Positions 53,701 through 61,814 of a DNA stretch of 64,000 nt are shown here, in pieces. The notes under the pieces were generated by a model. The model did not search any database, was not told the origin of the DNA, and was given only the letters and a program-made list of their open reading frames with translations. The translations under genes were made by a program, and so were the position numbers. The stretch comes from Cronobacter sakazakii. GTDB taxonomy: Bacteria > Pseudomonadota > Gammaproteobacteria > Enterobacterales > Enterobacteriaceae. Location: the NCBI RefSeq assembly GCF_000982825.1, contig NZ_CP011047.1, positions 3,720,001-3,784,000 of the forward strand. Reading direction: 5' to 3'. Position 1 is the stretch's first letter; every line of letters starts with the position of its first letter.

Positions 53701-54726
53701 CGCAAAGTCTTCCAGGCCGCGCGCGACAACAGCCTTGATGCGCGTGAATGGCAGACTGGCACGTTTGTCATGCCGACGCTTATCGAGCTGGAAAGCTTTG
53801 ATGAGATGAAAAAAGAGGTCTTCGGCCCGGTGCTGCACGTGGTGCGCTACAACCGCAACAACCTGGCGGGACTGATCGAGCAGATCAACAAAGCGGGCTA
53901 CGGCCTGACGCTCGGCGTACACACGCGTATCGATGAAACCATCGCGCAGGTGACCGGCAGCGCGCACGTCGGCAACCTGTATGTGAACCGCAATATGGTC
54001 GGCGCCGTAGTCGGCGTGCAGCCGTTCGGCGGCGAAGGGCTGTCCGGCACCGGGCCGAAAGCGGGCGGGCCGCTCTATCTCTACCGCCTGCTGGCGAGCC
54101 GTCCGGACGCGGCGGTGCAGACGACGCTTGAGCGTCACGACGCCCGCTACGCCCAGGATGCACAGGTTAAAGCACTGATTACGCGCCCGCACCAGGCGCT
54201 GACCGAATGGGCCGCAGGCCGTCCGGAGCTTAAAGCGTTATGCGAGCACTACCTCGCGCTGTCGCAAAGCGGCGTACAGCGCACCCTGCCAGGCCCGACC
54301 GGCGAGCGCAACACCTATACCCTGCTGCCGCGCGAGCGCGTGCTGTGCCTTGCGGATAACGAGCAGGACCTGCTGGTGCAGCTCGCCGCCGCCACCAGCG
54401 CGGGCAGCCGCGTACTGTGGGTTGACGAGCCGCTGCAACGCACCCTGGCCAAACAGCTTCCGGCCGCCGTGAACGCGATTATCGACTTCGCCAAACCGGA
54501 TGTGCTGTTTAGCCAGTTCTTCGACGCGGTGATTTACCACGGCGATTCCGATCAGCTGCGCGCGCTGTGCGAGAAAGTGGCCGCACGCGACGGCGCGATT
54601 GTTTCGGTACAGGGCTTCGCACGCGGGGAAACCAACCTGCTGCTGGAGCGCCTGTGGCTTGAGCGTTCGCTTAGCGTCAACACCGCCGCCGCAGGCGGCA
54701 ACGCCAGCCTGATGACCATCGGCTGA
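50764..54726 (+). CDS. putA: Trifunctional proline catabolism protein PutA
   Basis: Oxidises proline to glutamate and represses put transcription. It has 1320 residues, the E. coli length. In order: ribbon-helix-helix DNA-binding domain (MGTTTMGVKLDDATRERIKSAATKIDRTPHWLIKQAI), FAD proline dehydrogenase barrel (about 260-600, with GISIKLSALHPRYSRAQ, LVKGAYWDSEIKRAQ and YAPVGTHETLLAYLVRRLLENGANTSFVN), and P5C dehydrogenase (about 650-1120, Glu in AETGGLNAMIVDSS, catalytic Cys in FDSAGQRCSALRVLC). A C-terminal tail follows. The start at 50764 follows GGAGTAAGGGC. Confidence 0.98.
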   Translation: MGTTTMGVKLDDATRERIKSAATKIDRTPHWLIKQAIFNYLEQLENSDGLPELPALLAGAANESDEVPAPVEETHQPFLEFAEQIQPQSVSRAAITAAWRRAETDAVPMLLEQARLPQPVAEKTHQLAWSLAEKLRNQKTASGRAGMVQSLLQEFSLSSQEGVALMCLAEALLRIPDKATRDALIRDKISNGNWQSHIGRSPSLFVNAATWGLLFTGRLVSTHNEASLSRSLNRIIGKSGEPLIRKGVDMAMRLMGEQFVTGETIAEALANARKLEEKGFRYSYDMLGEAALTAADAQAYMVSYQQAIHAIGKASNGRGIYEGPGISIKLSALHPRYSRAQYDRVMEELYPRLKSLTLLARQYDIGINIDAEEADRLEISLDLLEKLCFEPELAGWNGIGFVIQAYQKRCPFVIDYLIDLATRSRRRLMIRLVKGAYWDSEIKRAQMEGLEGYPVYTRKVYTDISYLACAKKLLAVPNLIYPQFATHNAHTLAAIYNLAGQNYYPGQYEFQCLHGMGEPLYEQVVGKISDGKLNRPCRIYAPVGTHETLLAYLVRRLLENGANTSFVNRIADNTLSLDDLVADPVSAVEQLAAQEGRVGLPHPKIPLPQDLYGEGRVNSAGLDLANEHRLASLSSSLLNSALQKWRALPMLEKTVDDGELAPVINPAEPRDIVGYAREATEAEVAQALESAVNNAPIWFATPPQERAAILERAAVLMEDQTQTLIGILVREAGKTFANAIAEVREAVDFLRYYAGQVRDDFDNETHRPLGPVVCISPWNFPLAIFTGQVAAALAAGNSVLAKPAEQTPLIAAQGIQILLEAGVPQGVVQLLPGRGETVGAQLTGDPRVRGVMFTGSTEVATLLQRNIADRLDPQGRPTPLIAETGGLNAMIVDSSALTEQVVVDVVASAFDSAGQRCSALRVLCLQEEIADHTLTMLKGAMAECRMGNPGRLTTDIGPVIDADAKAGIERHIQAMRAKGRKVFQAARDNSLDAREWQTGTFVMPTLIELESFDEMKKEVFGPVLHVVRYNRNNLAGLIEQINKAGYGLTLGVHTRIDETIAQVTGSAHVGNLYVNRNMVGAVVGVQPFGGEGLSGTGPKAGGPLYLYRLLASRPDAAVQTTLERHDARYAQDAQVKALITRPHQALTEWAAGRPELKALCEHYLALSQSGVQRTLPGPTGERNTYTLLPRERVLCLADNEQDLLVQLAAATSAGSRVLWVDEPLQRTLAKQLPAAVNAIIDFAKPDVLFSQFFDAVIYHGDSDQLRALCEKVAARDGAIVSVQGFARGETNLLLERLWLERSLSVNTAAAGGNASLMTIG

Positions 54727-54741
54727 CGGTTGATAAACACT

Positions 54742-54766
54742 AAAGGCGCCCGCGGGCGCCTTTTTC
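54742..54766 (+). terminator. Terminator of putA
   Basis: GGCGCC-CGCG-GGCGCC stem-loop with flanking AAA/TTT pairs, followed by TTTTTCTTT. Confidence 0.88.
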
Positions 54767-54786
54767 TTTGGTAATACACGAACGCT

Positions 54787-55425
54787 TCACCGCACCCGAA
54801 CACCTTCAATAATCATCCGCTGGACATTCTCGACGGTGCGGTTAAAAAACGCCTCGTCGGCGAGCGTCGCGCCGGTGACGGCTTCCACCTGGGTGGCGAA
54901 ATCGGCGTAGTGCTGGGTCGTGGCCCAGATCATAAAAATCAAATGGTGCGGATCGACGGGCGCGAGCTTGCCGCTTGCCACCCAGCCGGTAATGATCGCC
55001 GATTTGGTTTCCACCAGCGCTTTTAAATCTCCCTGCAATTCAGCCATCAGAAGCGGCGCGCCCTGCAACATCTCCAGACAGAACAGCCGCGAGGCTTCGG
55101 GGAAATCGCGCGAAACCTCAAGCTTTAAACGAATGTATTCGCTGATGGCTGCGAGCGGTTGCAGATCGGCGCGAAAGGCCCGCAGCGGTGCCAGCCAGAT
55201 GTCCAGAATGTGCTTTAGCACGGCGACATACAGCGCCTCTTTGGACGGAAAATAGTAGAGCAGATTGGTTTTGGACACGCCGGAGCGCTCCGCGACCTGT
55301 TCAAGCGTCGTGCCATGCAGGCCGAACTGGGAAAACAGCGTCAGGCCAGCGTCCAGTATCGCCTGTTTCTTCGCCGCTACCGCCTTTGACCGCTTGCCGG
55401 TCTCTTTTTGCGCGCCTTGTGCCAT
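54787..55425 (-). CDS. rutR: Pyrimidine utilisation regulator RutR
   Basis: TetR-family regulator that senses uracil/thymine and controls rut and pyrimidine/purine genes. It has 212 residues, the E. coli length. The N-terminal helix-turn-helix is ILDAGLTLFSQFGLHGTTLEQVAERSGVSKTNLLYYFPSKEALY. The C-terminal ligand domain includes RDFPEASRLFCLEMLQGAP and WATTQHYADFATQV. The start MAQGAQKETGKRSKAVAAKK is preceded by GGAGAGGG. It is divergent from rutABCDEFG. Confidence 0.96.
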   Translation of the reverse strand: MAQGAQKETGKRSKAVAAKKQAILDAGLTLFSQFGLHGTTLEQVAERSGVSKTNLLYYFPSKEALYVAVLKHILDIWLAPLRAFRADLQPLAAISEYIRLKLEVSRDFPEASRLFCLEMLQGAPLLMAELQGDLKALVETKSAIITGWVASGKLAPVDPHHLIFMIWATTQHYADFATQVEAVTGATLADEAFFNRTVENVQRMIIEGVRVR

Positions 55426-55486
55426 GCGCCCTCTCCTTTTTGTTTTGCTCAAGCATAGCAAAAGCGCGCTGCAGGCTCGACCTCGC

Positions 55487-55524
55487 TGCACTTTGATTGC
55501 GCAACGCTGCCTGTTTTCTGTGCA
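55487..55524 (+). promoter_or_regulatory. Two NtrC-like enhancer sites upstream of rutA
   Basis: TGCACTTTGATTGCGCA (55487-55503) and TGCCTGTTTTCTGTGCA (55508-55524) match the 17-bp NtrC pattern TGCAC-N7-GTGCA, the first better than the second. Their starts are 21 bp apart, two helical turns. They lie about 100-120 bp before the sigma-54 promoter. Confidence 0.7.
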
Positions 55525-55530
55525 ACGTTT

Positions 55531-55546
55531 TTGACCATTCAGTCCG
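55531..55546 (+). promoter_or_regulatory. Possible RutR operator
   Basis: TTGACCATTCAGTCCG has a perfect left half of the RutR consensus TTGACCA-NN-TGGTCAA and a weak right half. It lies between the NtrC sites and the rutA promoter. Confidence 0.5.
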
Positions 55547-55609
55547 TTTTTTTAACCGCAAAAATGCCACACTTCATCAACACAATGATAACAAAGACAT
55601 TTTTAAAAC

Positions 55610-55625
55610 TGGCATTCGCTTTGCA
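55610..55625 (+). promoter_or_regulatory. Sigma-54 promoter of rutABCDEFG
   Basis: TGGCATTCGCTTTGCA fits the sigma-54 consensus TGGCAC-N5-TTGCA, with the GG and GC dinucleotides 12 bp apart. It lies about 83 bp before the rutA ATG. E. coli rut is under NtrC/sigma-54 control, so the operon should be induced by nitrogen limitation. Confidence 0.88.
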
Positions 55626-55707
55626 AAACCTTCTCTGAGCGCGGCACAGGACGTGCAGGATGCAACGCCACGCGACGGTTCTTTCACCTGCAAAAGAGAG
55701 GTTCGTG

Positions 55708-56796
55708 ATGAAAATTGGTGTCTTTGTGCCTATCGGAAATAACGGCTGGCTGATTTCCACCCATGCCCCGCAATACATGCCGACGTTCGAGCTGAATAAA
55801 GCCATTGTGCAGAAAGCCGAGCAGCAGCAGTTCGATTTTGCGCTCTCGATGATCAAACTGCGTGGCTTCGGCGGAAAGACCGAATTCTGGGATCACAATC
55901 TGGAGTCGTTCACCTTAATGGCGGGCCTCGCCGCCGTGACCTCGCGTATACAGATTTACGCCACCGCCGCCACGCTCACCCTGCCGCCCGCGATTGTGGC
56001 GCGCATGGCGTCAACTATCGACTCCATCTCCGGCGGACGGTTTGGCGTGAATCTGGTGACCGGCTGGCAGAAGCCGGAGTATGAACAGATGGGCCTGTGG
56101 CCGGGCGATGACTACTTCTCGCGCCGCTACGACTACCTCACTGAATATGTCCATGTGCTGCGCGACCTCTGGGACACTGGACGGAGCGATTTCAAAGGCG
56201 ACTACTTCACGATGAACGACTGCCGCGTCAGCCCGCGCCCGCAGCAGCCGATGAAAGTGATCTGCGCCGGCCAGAGCGACGCGGGTATGGCGTTTTCCGC
56301 ACAGCACGCCGACTACAACTTCTGCTTTGGCAAGGGCGTCAACACGCCCGCCGCGTTCGCCCCGACCGCCGCGCGCATGAAGGCGGCGGCTGAAAAAGCC
56401 GGGCGCGACGTGGGTTCCTATGTGCTCTTTATGGTGATCGCCGATGAGACCGACGAAGCGGCACGCGCCAAATGGGAGCACTACAAAGCCGGTGCCGATG
56501 AAGAGGCGCTGTCGTGGCTTACCGAGCAGAGTCAGAAAGATACCCGCTCCGGCGCGGATACCAACGTGCGCCAGATGGCGGACCCGACCTCGGCGGTCAA
56601 TATCAATATGGGTACGCTGGTCGGCTCTTACGCGAACGTCGCCCGGATGCTGGATGAAGTCGCCGCCGTGCCGGGCACCGAAGGCGTGCTGCTGACGTTC
56701 GACGACTTCCTGACCGGCATCGACGCCTTTGGCGAACATATTCAGCCGTTGATGCGCTGTCGCGATCATCTGCGCGTGACGCAGGAGGTGGCCTGA
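55708..56796 (+). CDS. rutA: Pyrimidine monooxygenase RutA
   Basis: Luciferase-family flavin monooxygenase that opens the uracil or thymine ring between N3 and C4, giving ureidoacrylate. It has 362 residues, beginning MKIGVFVPIGNNGWLISTHAPQYMPTFELNKAIV. Family blocks visible are ALSMIKLRGFGGKTEFWDHNLESFTLMAGLAAVT and NLVTGWQKPEYEQMGLWPGDDYF. The start follows AGAGAGGTTCGTG. The operon order rutABCDEFG is complete; rutA ends ATGA-overlapped with rutB. Confidence 0.97.
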   Translation: MKIGVFVPIGNNGWLISTHAPQYMPTFELNKAIVQKAEQQQFDFALSMIKLRGFGGKTEFWDHNLESFTLMAGLAAVTSRIQIYATAATLTLPPAIVARMASTIDSISGGRFGVNLVTGWQKPEYEQMGLWPGDDYFSRRYDYLTEYVHVLRDLWDTGRSDFKGDYFTMNDCRVSPRPQQPMKVICAGQSDAGMAFSAQHADYNFCFGKGVNTPAAFAPTAARMKAAAEKAGRDVGSYVLFMVIADETDEAARAKWEHYKAGADEEALSWLTEQSQKDTRSGADTNVRQMADPTSAVNINMGTLVGSYANVARMLDEVAAVPGTEGVLLTFDDFLTGIDAFGEHIQPLMRCRDHLRVTQEVA

Positions 56797-57494
56797 TGAA
56801 TACGATAACGCTGACGGCGCGCCCCGAGGCGCTCACCTTCGCGCCGAAACAGAGCGCGCTGATTGTGGTGGATATGCAGAACGCCTACGCAAGCCAGGGC
56901 GGCTATCTGGATCTGGCGGGGTTTGACGTCTCCGCCACCGCGCCGGTGATTGAAAACATCAAAACCGCCGTGGCGGCCGCGCGCGAGGCAGGCATGACCA
57001 TCGTCTGGTTCCAGAACGGCTGGGACAGCGACTATCTCGAAGCGGGCGGCCCCGGCTCGCCAAACTTCCATAAATCGAACGCACTGAAAACCATGCGCCG
57101 CCGCCCGGAGCTGCACGGCAAGCTGCTGGCGAAAGGCGGCTGGGATTATCAGCTGGTGGATGAACTGACGCCGCTTCCCGGCGATATCGTACTGCCGAAA
57201 CCGCGCTACAGCGGCTTTTTCAACACGCCGCTCGACAGCATGCTGCGCGCGCGCAATATCCGCCATCTGGTCTTTACCGGCATCGCCACCAACGTCTGCG
57301 TGGAATCAACGCTGCGCGACGGTTTCTTCCTGGAGTATTTCGGCGTGGTGCTGGAAGACGCCACGCACCAGGCCGGGCCGCCATTCGCCCAGCAGGCGGC
57401 GCTGTTTAATATCGAAACCTTTTTCGGCTGGGTGAGCGACGTGCAGAGCTTCTGCGACGCGCTCTCACCAGAAGCCCTCGCCCGCATCGCGTAA
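56796..57494 (+). CDS. rutB: Ureidoacrylate amidohydrolase RutB
   Basis: Isochorismatase-like cysteine hydrolase that splits ureidoacrylate to aminoacrylate, CO2 and ammonia. It has 232 residues (E. coli about 230). The Asp is in IVVDMQNAYASQGGYLDLAGFD, the Lys in PKPRYSGFFNTPLD, and the catalytic Cys in TGIATNVCVESTLRDGF. The ATG overlaps the rutA stop (ATGA), so translation is coupled. Confidence 0.96.
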   Translation: MNTITLTARPEALTFAPKQSALIVVDMQNAYASQGGYLDLAGFDVSATAPVIENIKTAVAAAREAGMTIVWFQNGWDSDYLEAGGPGSPNFHKSNALKTMRRRPELHGKLLAKGGWDYQLVDELTPLPGDIVLPKPRYSGFFNTPLDSMLRARNIRHLVFTGIATNVCVESTLRDGFFLEYFGVVLEDATHQAGPPFAQQAALFNIETFFGWVSDVQSFCDALSPEALARIA

Positions 57495-57503
57495 GGAGTC
57501 GTT

Positions 57504-57902
57504 ATGCCAAAACAGGTCATTATTCCGCCCAGCACCAGCACGCCCATCGCGCCGTTTGTGCCCGGCACGCTCGCTGACGGCGTGGTCTATGTCTCCGGCA
57601 CGCTGCCTTTTGATAGCGCCAACAACGTGGTGTACCCCGGCGACCCAAAGGCGCAAACCCGCCATGTGCTGGAGACGATTCGGCGCGTTATCGAAACGGC
57701 GGGCGGGACGATGGAGGACGTGACGTTCAACTCGATCTTTATTACCGACTGGAAAAACTACGCCGCGATTAACGAGATTTATGCGGAGTTTTTCCCCGGC
57801 GATAAACCGGCGCGTTTCTGTATTCAGTGCGGCCTGGTGAAACCGGAGGCGCTGGTAGAGATAGCGACAGTCGCCCATATCGGACAGCCGGGAGGCGCAT
57901 GA
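57504..57902 (+). CDS. rutC: Aminoacrylate deaminase RutC (RidA family)
   Basis: RidA/YjgF-family trimeric protein that speeds hydrolysis of 3-aminoacrylate to malonic semialdehyde. It has 132 residues, a few more than E. coli (128), the extra ones at the C-terminus (AHIGQPGGA). It starts MPKQVIIPPSTSTPIAPFVPGTLADGVVYVSGTLPFD, with the RidA signature Arg in KPARFCIQCGLVKPEALVEIATVAHIG. The stop overlaps the first ATG of rutD. Confidence 0.96.
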   Translation: MPKQVIIPPSTSTPIAPFVPGTLADGVVYVSGTLPFDSANNVVYPGDPKAQTRHVLETIRRVIETAGGTMEDVTFNSIFITDWKNYAAINEIYAEFFPGDKPARFCIQCGLVKPEALVEIATVAHIGQPGGA

Positions 57903-58705
57903 TGAAACTGCGTGTAAGCGAAGCGCCCTTTCCCGGCGCGCCGGTGATGGTGATGATTGCGGGCCTCGGCGGGCTTGGCGGTTACTGGCTGGCGCAGCAG
58001 AGCGCGCTGAGTCGCGATTATCAGGTGGTGGTGTATGACCAGCTCGGCACCGGCGATAACGCCGATACGCTACCGGAGGGCTATACGCTCGCCGATATGG
58101 CGCAGGAGCTGCACCACGCGCTGTTCATCCACGGCGTGCATCGCTATGCGGTGCTTGGCCACGCGCTTGGCGGGCTGGTGGGTCTTGAACTGGCGCTGGC
58201 GTTTCCGGAGGCGGTGAGCGCGCTGGTTATCGTTAACGGCTGGCTGTCACTCAGCGCCTGGACGCGCCGCTGCTTTGAAGCTCGCGAGCGGCTGCTGCTC
58301 GACAGCGGCCCTGAAGCGTATATCGCCGCGCAACCGCTGTTTCTCTACCCGCCGTCGTGGGCGCAGGAGAATCAGCCGCGCCTCGAAGCCGAAGAAGCGC
58401 TGCATAACGCCCATTTTCAGGGCACCGAAAACCTGCTGCGCAGGCTGTGGGCGCTGAAAAACGCCGATTATCGCGAACGCGCCGCGCGCGTTATCACGCC
58501 GGTTCAGATTATCTGCGCGCGCGATGACGTGCTGGTGCCGTGGACCTGTTCGCAGGCGTTGCACGAGGCGCTGCCCCACAGCCGTCTTGACGTGATGGAC
58601 TTTGGCGGCCACGCCTGCAACATCACCGCGCCGCAGCCGTTCCATTCCCTGCTTTATGCCGGGCTGGCATCACTTGCGCCCGCGCCCCACAAGGAGACCG
58701 TATGA
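57902..58705 (+). CDS. rutD: Putative aminoacrylate hydrolase RutD
   Basis: Alpha/beta-hydrolase fold protein of 267 residues that assists aminoacrylate breakdown. The oxyanion-hole region is VMIAGLGGLGGYWL and the nucleophile elbow reads GHALGGLVG. An Ala replaces the usual Ser there, as I recall also for E. coli RutD, so classic serine catalysis is unlikely. Asp in CARDDVLVPW and His in GGHACNITAP complete the remnant triad. The ATG at 57899 would also be possible. Confidence 0.93.
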   Translation: MKLRVSEAPFPGAPVMVMIAGLGGLGGYWLAQQSALSRDYQVVVYDQLGTGDNADTLPEGYTLADMAQELHHALFIHGVHRYAVLGHALGGLVGLELALAFPEAVSALVIVNGWLSLSAWTRRCFEARERLLLDSGPEAYIAAQPLFLYPPSWAQENQPRLEAEEALHNAHFQGTENLLRRLWALKNADYRERAARVITPVQIICARDDVLVPWTCSQALHEALPHSRLDVMDFGGHACNITAPQPFHSLLYAGLASLAPAPHKETV

Positions 58706-59292
58706 GCGAAGCTCTGAGCGCCAGCGCGCTCGCCACGTTATTTACCGACGCCCGCACCCACAGCGCCTGGCGGGAAACGCCCGTCAGCGACGCGCAGTTG
58801 CGCGATCTCTATGAGATGGTGCGCCTCGGCCCGACCTCCGCCAACTGCTCGCCGGGGCGGCTGCTGTTTGTCACCACGCCGCAGGCCAAAGCCCGCCTGA
58901 AACCCGCGCTCTCCAGCGGCAATGTCGACAAAACCATGCAGGCACCGGTGACCGCCATCGTCGCCTGGGACAGTGAATTTTACGAGGCGCTGCCGAGGCT
59001 GTTTCCCTATGCCGACGCCCGCGCCTGGTTCACCTCAAGCCCGGCGGTGGCTGAGGAGACTGCGTTTCGCAATAGCTCGCTACAGGCCGGGTATCTGATC
59101 ATGGCCTGCCGGGCGCTGGGGCTTGATACCGGCCCGATGTCCGGCTTTGACCGCGCGGCGGTGGACGCCGAATTCTTCAGCGGCACTCCCTGGAAGAGCA
59201 ATCTGCTTATCAATATCGGCTATGGCGATACCGAAAAACTGCATCCGCGCCTGCCTCGTCTTGCCTTTGAAGACGCCTGCGCGATCGTTTAA
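58702..59292 (+). CDS. rutE: Malonic semialdehyde reductase RutE
   Basis: Nitroreductase-family flavoprotein that reduces malonic semialdehyde to 3-hydroxypropionate, removing the toxic end product. It has 196 residues, the E. coli length. FMN-binding features are DARTHSAWRETPVSDAQLRDLYEMVRLGPTSANCSPGRLLFV and GYLIMACRALGLDTGPMSGFD. Its ATG overlaps the rutD stop by 4 bp. Confidence 0.95.
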   Translation: MSEALSASALATLFTDARTHSAWRETPVSDAQLRDLYEMVRLGPTSANCSPGRLLFVTTPQAKARLKPALSSGNVDKTMQAPVTAIVAWDSEFYEALPRLFPYADARAWFTSSPAVAEETAFRNSSLQAGYLIMACRALGLDTGPMSGFDRAAVDAEFFSGTPWKSNLLINIGYGDTEKLHPRLPRLAFEDACAIV

Positions 59293-59301
59293 GGAGGGGT
59301 T

Positions 59302-59802
59302 ATGAGTGAACAACAGGCTTTTCGCGATGCAATGTCCCGCCTCGGCGCGGCGGTGAATATTGTGACTACCGACGGCCCGGCGGGCATGGCGGGCTTTACC
59401 GCCTCGGCGGTGTGCAGCGTGACGGACAGCCCACCGACGCTGCTGGTGTGTCTGAACCGCAACGCCTCCGTCTGGCCGGTGTTTCAGGCCAACGGGCAGT
59501 TGTGCGTCAACACGCTCGCCGCCGGGCACGAGGCGCTCTCTGGCCTCTTCGGCGGCAAAACCCCGATGGAAGAGCGCTTCGCCGCCGCCCGCTGGCATCG
59601 CGGCGTCACCGGCTCTCCGAAGCTCGACGGCGCGGTGGTCTCCTTTGACTGCCGGGTGGAACAGGTGGTGCCGGTCTCCACCCACGACGTGCTGCTGTGC
59701 CGGGTGCTGGAAATCTCACGTAATGACGATACGCACGGGCTGGTCTGGTTTGACCGGCGTTATCACGCCCTTTCGCGCCCCGTCTGCGGGCTCGCCTCTT
59801 AG
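59302..59802 (+). CDS. rutF: Flavin reductase RutF
   Basis: NADH-dependent FMN reductase that supplies reduced flavin to RutA. It has 166 residues. Flavin reductase-like domain motifs are MSRLGAAVNIVTTDGPAGMAGFTASAVCSVTDSPPTLLVCLNR and NGQLCVNTLAAGHEALSGLFGGK. An AGGAGGGG ribosome site precedes the ATG, 9 bp after rutE. Confidence 0.95.
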   Translation: MSEQQAFRDAMSRLGAAVNIVTTDGPAGMAGFTASAVCSVTDSPPTLLVCLNRNASVWPVFQANGQLCVNTLAAGHEALSGLFGGKTPMEERFAAARWHRGVTGSPKLDGAVVSFDCRVEQVVPVSTHDVLLCRVLEISRNDDTHGLVWFDRRYHALSRPVCGLAS

Positions 59803-59819
59803 CTCCACAGGAGATACCT

Positions 59820-61157
59820 ATGGCCAATTCCTGGTTTCCTCACTGGCGTAAACCTGCCGGCCCCGCGGGCGGCGTGGTCGCCCCGGACGAAACGCTCTCC
59901 GCCGGCCAGACGCTGGTCATGGGCGCGCAGCACGCGGTGGCGATGTTTGGCGCAACGGTACTGATGCCGCTTTTAATGGGGCTCGACCCGAATTTGTCGA
60001 TTCTGATGTCCGGCATCGGCACGCTGCTGTTTTTTGTGATTACCGGCGGACGGGTGCCGAGCTATCTCGGCTCCAGCGCCGCTTTCGTGGGGGTGGTGAT
60101 CGCCGCGACCGGCTTTAACGGCCAGGGGCTGAATCCGAATATGAGCGTGGCGCTGGGCGGGATTATCGCCTGCGGTTTGTTGTATACGCTTATCGGCGTG
60201 GTGGTGATGAAATCGGGCACGCGCTGGATAGAACGGCTGATGCCGCCGGTCGTCACCGGGGCCGTCGTGATGGCGATTGGGCTTAATCTCGCGCCGATTG
60301 CGGTTAAAAGCGTCTCCGCCAGCGGCTTTGACGGCTGGATGGCGGTGATGACCGTGCTCTGTATTGGCCTCGTGGCGGTGTTTACGCGCGGCATGGTGCA
60401 GCGGTTGCTGATTCTGATGGGGCTTATCGCCGCCTGGGCCCTGTATGCGCTGTTCACCAATGTGCTGGGCTTCGGCAAGCCGGTGGATTTTACGCCGGTG
60501 ACGCAGGCCGCGTGGTTCGGGCTGCCCCACTTCGCCGCGCCCACGTTTAACGTGCAGGCCATCATGCTGATTGCGTCGGTTGCCGTGATTCTGGTGGCGG
60601 AAAACCTCGGGCATCTGAAAGCGGTCGCGGGCATGACGGGGCGCAATATGGACCCGTATATGGGGCGCGCGTTTGTCGGCGACGGGCTGGCGACGATGCT
60701 TTCCGGCGCGGTGGGCGGCAGCGGTGTGACGACCTATGCGGAGAATATCGGCGTGATGGCGGTGACGAAAGTCTACTCGACGCTAGTCTTCGTGGCGGCG
60801 GCGGTCATCGCCCTGCTGCTCGGCTTCTCGCCGAAATTTGGCGCGCTGATCCACACTATTCCGGCCCCGGTCATCGGCGGCGCGTCGATTGTGGTCTTCG
60901 GGCTGATTGCGGTCGCGGGCGCGCGTATCTGGGTGCAAAACCATGTGGATCTGAGCCAGAACGGCAACCTGATTATGGTGGCGGTAACGCTGGTGCTGGG
61001 CGCGGGTGATTTTGCGCTCACGGCAGGCGGCTTTACGCTTGGCGGCATCGGCACCGCGACCTTTGGAGCGATTGCGCTCAATGCGCTGTTAAGCCGCAAA
61101 CAGGCGCAGACGCCGGAGCCGGTACTTGCGCCACAGGAGCCGCCCCCGCAGGCATAA
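59820..61157 (+). CDS. rutG: Pyrimidine permease RutG (NCS2 family)
   Basis: Inner-membrane uracil/thymine transporter of the nucleobase-cation symporter-2 family. It has 445 residues (E. coli about 442) and about 14 helices. The NCS2 substrate region is visible as VILVAENLGHLKAV and VGGSGVTTYAENIGVMAVTKVYS. The last gene of the rut operon, 17 bp after rutF. No T-rich terminator is seen on the plus strand. Confidence 0.96.
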   Translation: MANSWFPHWRKPAGPAGGVVAPDETLSAGQTLVMGAQHAVAMFGATVLMPLLMGLDPNLSILMSGIGTLLFFVITGGRVPSYLGSSAAFVGVVIAATGFNGQGLNPNMSVALGGIIACGLLYTLIGVVVMKSGTRWIERLMPPVVTGAVVMAIGLNLAPIAVKSVSASGFDGWMAVMTVLCIGLVAVFTRGMVQRLLILMGLIAAWALYALFTNVLGFGKPVDFTPVTQAAWFGLPHFAAPTFNVQAIMLIASVAVILVAENLGHLKAVAGMTGRNMDPYMGRAFVGDGLATMLSGAVGGSGVTTYAENIGVMAVTKVYSTLVFVAAAVIALLLGFSPKFGALIHTIPAPVIGGASIVVFGLIAVAGARIWVQNHVDLSQNGNLIMVAVTLVLGAGDFALTAGGFTLGGIGTATFGAIALNALLSRKQAQTPEPVLAPQEPPPQA

Positions 61158-61182
61158 AAAAACCGCCGGGAATGCCCGGCGG
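61154..61182 (-). terminator. Terminator of ymdF
   Basis: CCGCCGGG / CCCGGCGG stem with a 4-nt loop. The T run (seven T) is on the minus strand, so it serves ymdF rather than rutG. Confidence 0.8.
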
Positions 61183-61241
61183 TCAGGGGTGCTATTAACC
61201 TTTGACGTACATAGAATGGTTAATAACGGTCATGCGAGGCG

Positions 61242-61415
61242 CTAGCTACGTCCGCCGCCATGACTGTTTTTACCCCCTTTTTTCCCGGCTTCGGAGGCGC
61301 GTTGCGGGTCATTTTTGAAGTTCCCGCCGCTGTGCTGGCCACCTTTACGACCTGCTTCTGATGCTCTGTCACGATCTTCTGCGAAATTACCTGAACCACC
61401 ACGATGGTTTGCCAT
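61242..61415 (-). CDS. ymdF: KGG-repeat stress protein YmdF
   Basis: 57-residue, very basic and Gly-rich protein of the YciG/YmdF (KGG, con-10) family, expressed under stress in E. coli and of unknown mechanism. It starts MANHRGGSGNFAEDRDRASEAGRKGG and repeats the unit ASEAGRKGG / ASEAGKKGG. The start is set by family length and a GGAGGT site. It is convergent with rutG and divergent from wrbA. Confidence 0.92.
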   Translation of the reverse strand: MANHRGGSGNFAEDRDRASEAGRKGGQHSGGNFKNDPQRASEAGKKGGKNSHGGGRS

Positions 61416-61814
61416 TTCTGACCTCCAGATTGTGTGAATCATTAGACATCATACTGCATTCAGTAAAAGAGGATTCTTTCACCTCACGGCACTGGCCGGA
61501 GCCGTTATCGTTGCCGCGTGATTAAAAGCTTAGCCAGGGTGCCCGACCTCGCCACTTTTCGGAAACATTTAGCAACATCAATCTGGCGTTTCGCCCGTAA
61601 AACTGACGAAACGATTAATAAGGCATTCTTATGATTGAAAAATTTCAGCGCTTAAAAAATGTGATCTAATGCTACAAACACCCCATTCATAGATAAGCTC
61701 TTATTTTTAAAGATTTTTTAGCTGCCGGTTTGCACTCTGCCATCAGGGGCATATGCTTTATAGATGAGCGCAGCGATAACGGCTGTGGCAACCACTGATA
61801 CAGGAGCAAGGCTG
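61416..61814. other. Divergent control region ymdF / wrbA
   Basis: 399 bp, moderately AT-rich. Both neighbours are general-stress genes in E. coli, so RpoS-dependent promoters are expected. Candidate -10 elements include TATGCT (61751) and TATAGA (61759). No gene seen. Confidence 0.5.
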
